Shown here piece by piece: positions 52,101-56,340 of a stretch of DNA of 56,340 nt. Under the pieces are notes generated by a model. The model worked only from the letters and a program-made list of their open reading frames with translations, ran no database searches and was not told the origin of the DNA. How positions within the stretch are numbered: the first letter of the stretch is position 1; each line of letters begins with the position of its first letter. Position numbers and translations under genes: made by a program. Source of the DNA: Pseudothermotoga sp. Its GTDB lineage: Bacteria; Thermotogota; Thermotogae; Thermotogales; DSM-5069. The stretch is taken from positions 206,793 to 263,132 of the forward strand of contig DOKY01000002.1 of assembly GCA_003510135.1 (NCBI GenBank). Direction: 5' to 3'.

Positions 52101-52210
52101 GAGATGCAAAACTGGGTGAATACGTCCGGGAGCACATTCTTTCTTGGGTTCCTGTGGCTGACGTTTGGGCTCGACCGGAAGTTTGGGGAACTCTAAGGTT
52201 TTCTGAGTAA
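49199..52210 (+). CDS. Secreted four-module glycan-active protein with GH144-type (PF10091) catalytic domain
   Basis: 1003 residues, signal peptide at 1-20. Two tandem beta-sandwich repeats (about 20-175 and 185-355) share 'NDNTG', 'KYFLGMADVT' / 'MYFLGMADVT' and 'DGKYM'. The catalytic (alpha/alpha)6 domain (about 379-785) begins 'ELLEYVQRKTFEYFWYEAN' and has 'GLVKDRS', 'SSIAAVGFALTAIP', 'ELSSIDTALLVAGALFAGEYF', 'WGLSACDGP' and 'AALRGM'-like 'MKALRGML', the PF10091/GH144 pattern. A CBM9/DOMON-like module closes it (about 790-1003; 'VDGNLEDWKGVP', 'FYVAWDDENLYLAAQVFD', 'TDSIEFYLDP'). GH144 enzymes are endo-beta-1,2-glucanases, hence the proposed role. GTG at 49199, five bases after GGGGTGA. 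Confidence 0.82.
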   Translation: MRKALLLLLLVLATFGMSLTVVNEMESVAGLSDDNTGTRFSLTDEYVFSGKYSVKVTPSGKADETKLAFQLSGEVLESWAESDLLKIAVFIPENTKTYPDKYFLGMADVTDGWSWVDGVFSETQSKRGWNVVTFKLSPKMKEVSTDGKYMLYFAFIDFDEGNKKVPMVDPFYVDHFVAMSTEEEKLRLYIFPMETKEEISKYNNDNTGAVFELSDKYVAQGLRSMKIIPSGEAIETKVALPLEGENVEKWIQGNIVRMSVYIPSEMSTIPTMYFLGMADVTTEWKWVGGVFADAKNVDKGWNQISFEIAGAMKNLDPDGKYMVYLAFAGFDESNQKIPLKEAFYIDGIYTEKTKVLTLEERMSMADPKIKEEVEKMLQMSDEELLEYVQRKTFEYFWYEANPENGLVKDRSTEDSPSSIAAVGFALTAIPIAIERGWISYDEGYERVLTTLKTFVEGRVEGKNGFFYHFVDMNTGKRVWNCELSSIDTALLVAGALFAGEYFEGTEVERLADQLYRNVNWQWMLAEDGTLYMGWKPEGGFLNAKWDSFNEGILAYILAIGSPTYPIPAESWDKILRPVYENYISCPTESLFVYQYPSIWVDFRDKEDKYANYFNNARVATRYNYLFCVMNRFKYKTYDLDIWGLSACDGPAGYKHYGASEGNHDGTVAPYSSISSIVFTPDLSMKALRGMLKKYGPLVWGRYGFVSGFNVDANWFSDQHVGIDQGDILLMIENYRTEFVWKYFMKNKYIQEALKKIGFVNKVSDYAVTPWYRQKYQEMISQPSEKVVIAPKVKGIAVDGNLEDWKGVPYNVVDEDMNVRVPGIKPADKRSQILHSHFYVAWDDENLYLAAQVFDEYVVVNITPGDLGAFYRTDSIEFYLDPSRANPEAGIFKLAVLPFDTEGNVQAVRHEDANPGPISKVAPEVKVASSKTENGYIIEVAIPFKYLGITPRKGLEIGFCHTIHNSNKRDAKLGEYVREHILSWVPVADVWARPEVWGTLRFSE

Positions 52211-52226
52211 AGGGGGGTGGATGAGA

Positions 52227-53426
52227 ATGAAAAGGGGTTCTCTGATACTTTTTCTGATTTTCGCACTGATAACCTTTTCCTTCGCTGAGAGAACGCTTCA
52301 AATATGGGCTATGGGAGAAGAAGCAAAGAATCTCAACGTCATGGCAGAAAAGTTTATGAAAGAAAATCCCGGTGTAAAAGTGGAAATCCAGGCTATACCG
52401 TGGTCGGCTGCATACGACAAGATACTCACAGGTATTGCCGGTATGCAGCTCCCCGATCTGGCACAGATGGGAACAACTTGGATGGCTCCCTTTGGTTCAA
52501 TGGGTGTCTTTGAAGAGCTCAGTTCATACATGCGTGATTCCTTCATAAGCAAAGACATCTTCTTCGAAGGTTCCTGGCAGACGGTAGAACTCAACGGAGG
52601 AATCTACGGAATACCATGGTATGTGGATGTCCGGGTGATGTTTTACAGAACAGACGTTCTGAAAGAAGTCGGATATGACCATGCACCACAAACCTGGGAA
52701 GAACTCTACGATGCTGCCAAGAAACTTGCTGCCAGAGGAGAAAACATGTACGGAGTTTCGTTGCTTTACACGGGTGTGTTCGGAAACGAGTTCATGCCCT
52801 TTGCATGGCAAGCTGGTGGAAGGATATTCGATGAAAAAGGAAACGTCAGAGTGACCGATCCAGAGTTCGTTGAAGCCATCGAATATTACGCACGATTCTT
52901 CTGGGAAGAACTGGCTCCTATGGGCGGAGGAAATCTATTCCAGGATTTTGCTTCAGGAGCAGTACCCATATTCTTCTCGGGTCCATGGATGGTGAACATG
53001 ATAGACCAGCAAACCCCGGAGATAAAAGGAAAATGGTCAGTAGCCCTGATGCCCAAAAAGAAAACCAGAACCTCTTTTGTGGGAGGCTCCAACTGGGTGA
53101 TCTTCAACACCTCCAGGAACAAAGATCTTGCATGGAAGTTCATAGAGTTCATGACAAGGCCAGAAAATCAACTGGAGTGGTATGAGATAGTCGGTTCACT
53201 ACCTGCAGTTAAGTCGGTGTGGGAGTATCCTGAACTGGCAAATGATCCGATAATGAAGGTTTTTGGAGAACAGCTCAAAGACGCTAAATCACCTCCAAAC
53301 ATTCCACAGTGGGAAGAGATCGCAAATGCGATATCAAGAAGAGTAGAGGAAGTTATCTACAAAAAGAAAACTCCACAAAAAGCTGCAGAGGCGCTGAAAA
53401 AGGATATCGAAAAGATCGTTAAGTAA
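52227..53426 (+). CDS. ABC transporter extracellular sugar-binding protein
   Basis: Family 1 solute-binding protein of 399 residues with a signal peptide ('MKRGSLILFLIFALITFSFA'); no lipobox cysteine, so it is free or held otherwise, as for several Thermotoga binding proteins. 'FMKENPGVKVEIQAIPWSAAYDK', 'LPDLAQMGTTW', 'NGGIYGIPWYVDVRVMFYRTD' and 'WKFIEFMTRPENQLEWY' show the MalE-like fold. It should capture the oligosaccharides released by the preceding enzyme. ATG at 52227 gives better spacing to the AGGGGGG site than the ATG at 52221. A terminator follows the gene. Confidence 0.92.
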   Translation: MKRGSLILFLIFALITFSFAERTLQIWAMGEEAKNLNVMAEKFMKENPGVKVEIQAIPWSAAYDKILTGIAGMQLPDLAQMGTTWMAPFGSMGVFEELSSYMRDSFISKDIFFEGSWQTVELNGGIYGIPWYVDVRVMFYRTDVLKEVGYDHAPQTWEELYDAAKKLAARGENMYGVSLLYTGVFGNEFMPFAWQAGGRIFDEKGNVRVTDPEFVEAIEYYARFFWEELAPMGGGNLFQDFASGAVPIFFSGPWMVNMIDQQTPEIKGKWSVALMPKKKTRTSFVGGSNWVIFNTSRNKDLAWKFIEFMTRPENQLEWYEIVGSLPAVKSVWEYPELANDPIMKVFGEQLKDAKSPPNIPQWEEIANAISRRVEEVIYKKKTPQKAAEALKKDIEKIVK

Positions 53427-53440
53427 CGAGAAAGTACTGC

Positions 53441-53466
53441 GGAGCCCCGCGGGGGCTCCTTTTATT
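53441..53466 (+). terminator. Intra-operon terminator between binding protein and permeases
   Basis: GGAGCCCC (53441-53448), GCG, GGGGCTCC (53452-53459), then TTTTATT. Probably partial, keeping the binding protein in excess over the permeases and protecting the upstream mRNA end. Confidence 0.8.
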
Positions 53467-53481
53467 GAGGAGGAGAAACTC

Positions 53482-54354
53482 ATGAAAACAAACTGGATCT
53501 GGATTCTGACTTTCGTTGGACCAGCGCTTATACTCCTTATGGTCTTTTTGATTATTCCCATCTTTGCGTCTTTTTATCTGAGTTTTACAGACTTCAACGT
53601 TTTTGCCATGACAGACTGGAGTCGAGCAAAACTCGTTGGACTTCGAAATTTCATCGAACTTTTCAAAGATGAACTCTTCTGGAAAGCACTGATGAATACA
53701 TTCTATTGCCTTGTGGTGGCAATGCCGGTAACTGTGGTTTTATCCCTCACGTGTGCAGTACTTTTGAACAGAGAACAAACCAGATTCAAGAGCTTTTTCA
53801 GAACAAGCTTTTTTCTGCCTTTCATAACCAACACGGTGGCAATAGCCGTGGTCTGGTCATGGATTCTGAATCCGAGTTATGGACTGCTGAACTGGTTTCT
53901 GAGTCTGTTCGGTATTAAAGGTCCGAACTGGTTGGGAGATCCCAGGTGGGCCATGCCTTCTGTCATCATGCTGGTTGTATGGAAGGCAGTGGGATACAAC
54001 GCAATCCTTTTTCTGGCAGGGTTACAGAACATGCCGGATTTCCTCTACGAGGCAGCTGAGCTCGATGGTGCTACATCCTGGCAGAAGTTCTGGTACATAA
54101 CCCTTCCCATGCTCAGGCCAACCATGGTCTTTGTGACCACAATGATGATCATAGGTTACCTTCAACTGTTCGAAGAACCGTACATGCTAACGCAGGGAGG
54201 ACCTTTAAACTCGACGCTTTCAATAGTTTTGTATCTGTACAGACAGGGATTCAAGTTCTTCAAGCTGGGTTACGCATCTTCCATCGCAGTGGTTCTCTTT
54301 TTGATGATCTCTGCCCTCACTTTGCTGAGACTGAAACTTGCTGAGCGAGAATAG
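53482..54354 (+). CDS. ABC sugar transporter permease 1 (MalF-like)
   Basis: Inner-membrane subunit, 290 residues with six membrane segments. The EAA loop that contacts the ATPase is 'EAAELDGATSWQKFWYITLP'. ATG after GAGGAGG. No ATPase gene accompanies the system, so it presumably shares an MsmK/MalK-type ATPase encoded elsewhere, as is common for family CUT1. Confidence 0.92.
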   Translation: MKTNWIWILTFVGPALILLMVFLIIPIFASFYLSFTDFNVFAMTDWSRAKLVGLRNFIELFKDELFWKALMNTFYCLVVAMPVTVVLSLTCAVLLNREQTRFKSFFRTSFFLPFITNTVAIAVVWSWILNPSYGLLNWFLSLFGIKGPNWLGDPRWAMPSVIMLVVWKAVGYNAILFLAGLQNMPDFLYEAAELDGATSWQKFWYITLPMLRPTMVFVTTMMIIGYLQLFEEPYMLTQGGPLNSTLSIVLYLYRQGFKFFKLGYASSIAVVLFLMISALTLLRLKLAERE

Positions 54355-54366
54355 AGGTGATTGGAA

Positions 54367-55200
54367 GTGCGAAAAAGAAAATCATCGTGGTTGCAGGAGA
54401 TAGCGGTTCATGGATTCTTATTCATCATGGCAGCTATTATGATTCTTCCGTTCCTGTGGATGATCTCCACATCCTTCAAAACACCCGCGGAGATTTTTGT
54501 TCTTCCACCTCGCTGGATACCAAAAGAGCCCGCTCTGGAAAACTATAGAGAACTTTTCGCTTCTATCAATTTTGGACGGCCCTTTATGAACACGGTCATA
54601 GTTGCTTCTTCCATCACCTTTCTGTCGTTACTCATTTCCTCCATGGCGGGTTACGCCTTCGCGAAGTTCAGATTCAAAGGCAGAGACAAACTCTTCTTTC
54701 TGATACTGGCAACTCTTATGGTACCGGGACAGATGACCATGATCCCTGTGTTCTTGCTTTTGAGACAGCTCGGGCTTTTGAACACCTACGCTGGATTGAT
54801 TCTTCCGGGAGTAGCCAGTGCCTTCAACATATTCTTCATGAGACAGTTCATAATGACCATACCAAATGAACTGATCGAAGCGGCCAAGATGGACGGAGCC
54901 AGAGAGAGTTTCATTTTCTTCAGGATAATTCTTCCTCTTTCAAAACCTGCTCTCACGACCATAGCCATTTTCACATTCACAGGTTCGTGGAACTCCTTTC
55001 TCTGGCCGTTGATCATCGCGCAGGATGAAAGAATGTACACTCTACCTGTGGCCGTCTCGGTGCTTGCTGGTCAGTACGGAGAAAACCTTGGAATACAGAT
55101 GGCAGGTTCATGTGTCGTCATAACACCCATTCTTGTGTTCTTCCTGTTCGCACAGAGATACTTCATAAAGGGTATAGCTCTTACAGGTCTAAAAGGATGA
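54367..55200 (+). CDS. ABC sugar transporter permease 2 (MalG-like)
   Basis: 277 residues, six membrane segments; 'ILPFLWMISTSFKTPAEIF', 'NTVIVASSITFLSLLISSMAGYAFAKF' region, and the EAA loop 'ELIEAAKMDGARESFIFFRI'. GTG at 54367 lies six bases after GAGGTGA; a TTG at 54361 touches that site. Last gene of the locus; no terminator was recognised after it. Confidence 0.92.
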   Translation: MRKRKSSWLQEIAVHGFLFIMAAIMILPFLWMISTSFKTPAEIFVLPPRWIPKEPALENYRELFASINFGRPFMNTVIVASSITFLSLLISSMAGYAFAKFRFKGRDKLFFLILATLMVPGQMTMIPVFLLLRQLGLLNTYAGLILPGVASAFNIFFMRQFIMTIPNELIEAAKMDGARESFIFFRIILPLSKPALTTIAIFTFTGSWNSFLWPLIIAQDERMYTLPVAVSVLAGQYGENLGIQMAGSCVVITPILVFFLFAQRYFIKGIALTGLKG

Positions 55201-55250
55201 ATTGTATTCGTTGGGTAACCATATTTTCATAGGGAATGTACGGAGTGTTT

Positions 55251-55679
55251 CTAACATTGTCGAACCTTTCCTCTTGCAAGTGATGCAAAGATGCCAGCAA
55301 AGCATAGAGCTGCAAAGATGAAGAATACAGTTTTCACACTGGTTAAAAAAAGAGGGAAGTGTTGAGGAGTGACTTGCACTTTCCCGATGTACAGGGCAAA
55401 TATCATCATAGTTATGCCCATACTGAGTGTTTGTCCAACCAATCTCATTGTTGCAAGCGTGGCCGATGCTACTCCATAGAATTTCCGCTCAACAGAACTC
55501 ATGACTGCATTTGTGTTGGGAGAGGAGAAAAGAGCAAGTCCAGAACCAAGAAGAGTTAAATTAGCAATGATAAATTCCAGCCCTGTTTTCTCGTTCAAAA
55601 AAGTAAAGAGTGAAAGGCTTATCGCTGTTAATGCCATACCTGTTGAAGCGATTATTCTCGGTTCAATTCTGGTTTCATA
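55251..55679 (-). pseudogene. C-terminal fragment of a DHA2-type MFS exporter
   Basis: About 140 residues corresponding to the last four membrane segments of a 14-helix drug exporter: 'IEPRIIASTGMAL', 'GSGLALFSSPNTNAVMSSVERKFYGVASA', 'RLVGQTLSMGITMMIF'. Everything before 'RIEPRII' is absent, and a stop codon closes the frame at once. The break lies at the end of the methylase fragment (55652), so the two were probably joined by deletion or insertion. Confidence 0.7.
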
Positions 55680-56340
55680 TTAACTATGTGGGATGTAAAG
55701 AGGGATTTTCTCCCTAGGGTTTTGTTTTTAAAATCTGTTTCATATATTATCTTTTTGTATTTTCCAAATATCTCAATTGCTGAGCCTATTGCTGCTATAA
55801 AGTAGTCGGCACCACTTACACCTTCTTCCCAGAGTTTTTCAAGCTTCTTTGTAATGTGCTTCTTTATCTCATCCTTGACCTCATTTAGCCAGCCCGTCTC
55901 CTTTCTCTCCATTTTTCTGCAAACAAAATATTTGGATGAAGATAAGGCGGCATTTCCTTTTGCTAAGAGCCTTGCCTTCATCTCCGTGTCAATGGGCCAT
56001 GAGGCAGTTGGGATAAGCCCTGAGTCAAGCAAAGCATTTATCAGCGTCTCCCAGCCAGATGTGGATTTGTGTGTATAGACAATTGTGGCAATGCCATTTG
56101 GCTTTAAAACCCTAGCAATCTCCTTAAAAGCCTTCTTGAGCATTTCTTCAAAGAATTTTTTTTGCTTCTTCTCTGGAATTCGCCCTTGCAGGATCTGCCA
56201 CTATTTCTTTTGTCTTTGGAGTCAGCGGAGTCATACTTGCGAGCTCCTTCTTCGTTTTCAGTATCCACCCACAGATACGAAAGTCTATGATTGGGCCTTC
56301 CGATAACAACAAAGGGGAAACCGAGCTCAGTTAAAGCGTC
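55652..56340 (-). pseudogene. DNA methylase (DUF1156-like), frameshifted and cut by the window edge
   Basis: The reverse-strand C-terminal frame reads 'EEMLKKAFKEIARVLKPNG' and 'ATIVYTHKSTSGWETLI', with 'LIPTASWPIDTEMKARL' and 'GADYFIAAIGSAIEIF', typical of adenine-specific DNA methylases with a DUF1156 region. Upstream of 56156 the sense moves to another frame ('MTPLTPKTKEIVADPAR', 'NSREEAK'); removing one base from the run of eight T (56156-56163) joins them. Still further upstream the frame appears to shift again. Catalytic motif IV lies beyond the window. Solitary methylases of this type are often on transferred DNA. Confidence 0.6.

Noticed and set aside
1..56340. CRISPR arrays, rRNA genes, insertion sequences with terminal repeats
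   Set aside because: No regularly spaced repeats, no ribosomal RNA core sequences and no transposase-like protein were seen, although the right end has fragmentary genes that suggest past mobility.

Overview
This window reads as the chromosome of a Thermotogota bacterium, most like Pseudothermotoga/Thermotoga. The evidence is a ThyX close to the Thermotoga maritima enzyme as I remember it, an Omp85/BamA protein suited to the toga outer membrane, the gene order uracil-DNA glycosylase - DtxR-like regulator - GalE - RarA, which I recall from T. maritima, and dense co-directional operons with 1-30 base overlaps and strong GGAGG-type ribosome binding sites. No search could be run, so the genus is an inference.

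Positions 1-41426 are ordinary, gene-dense core. From left to right they hold: a leftward Mrp - MFS (broken) - AI-2E transporter operon; a rightward run of metal ABC transporter, queD, folE2 and thyX; a conserved signalling module (DRTGG, CBS-HATPase, DRTGG, PHP, HATPase); bamA; yicC-remA-gmk-rpoZ-coaBC and an L,D-transpeptidase; an S1-domain protein and rpmE; a degenerate-GGDEF protein, murA and a radical SAM enzyme; a PEGA protein; tRNA-Gln; tig-clpP-mutS and a broken DHH protein; UDG, DtxR-like, galE, rarA and an acetamidase; and a complete leftward histidine operon hisZGDCBHAF(IE). The his operon has what looks like a classical ribosome-mediated attenuator: a promoter, a 29-residue leader peptide with three consecutive His codons, mutually exclusive hairpins and a terminator. 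After it come a DUF1659/DUF2922 pair, a lytic transglycosylase, a metallo-beta-lactamase-fold protein and a second MFS transporter.

From about 41.43 kb to the right edge the character changes. The DNA is visibly AT-richer and uses more AGA and GGA codons, intergenic gaps are longer, and several genes are fragments or carry single-base frameshifts (flavodoxin, peroxiredoxin, a DHA2-type MFS tail, a DNA methylase). A CorA/DUF389 pair with GC-richer codons sits inside it. The main intact unit is a carbohydrate locus at 45.7-55.2 kb: a LacI-type repressor, a GH94 phosphorylase, a secreted four-module protein with a GH144-type catalytic domain, and a sugar-binding protein with two permeases but no ATPase. 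Two copies of a GGAACCGGTTCC palindrome lie where operators should be, before lacI and before the GH94 gene. The combination suggests extracellular cleavage of a beta-glucan (beta-1,2-glucan is my leading guess), import of the oligosaccharides and energy-saving phosphorolysis in the cytoplasm.

Five genes carry apparent single-base frameshifts, at least three of them in homopolymer runs, and two more lack a standard start codon behind a good ribosome binding site. Sequencing error should be excluded before these are called real.
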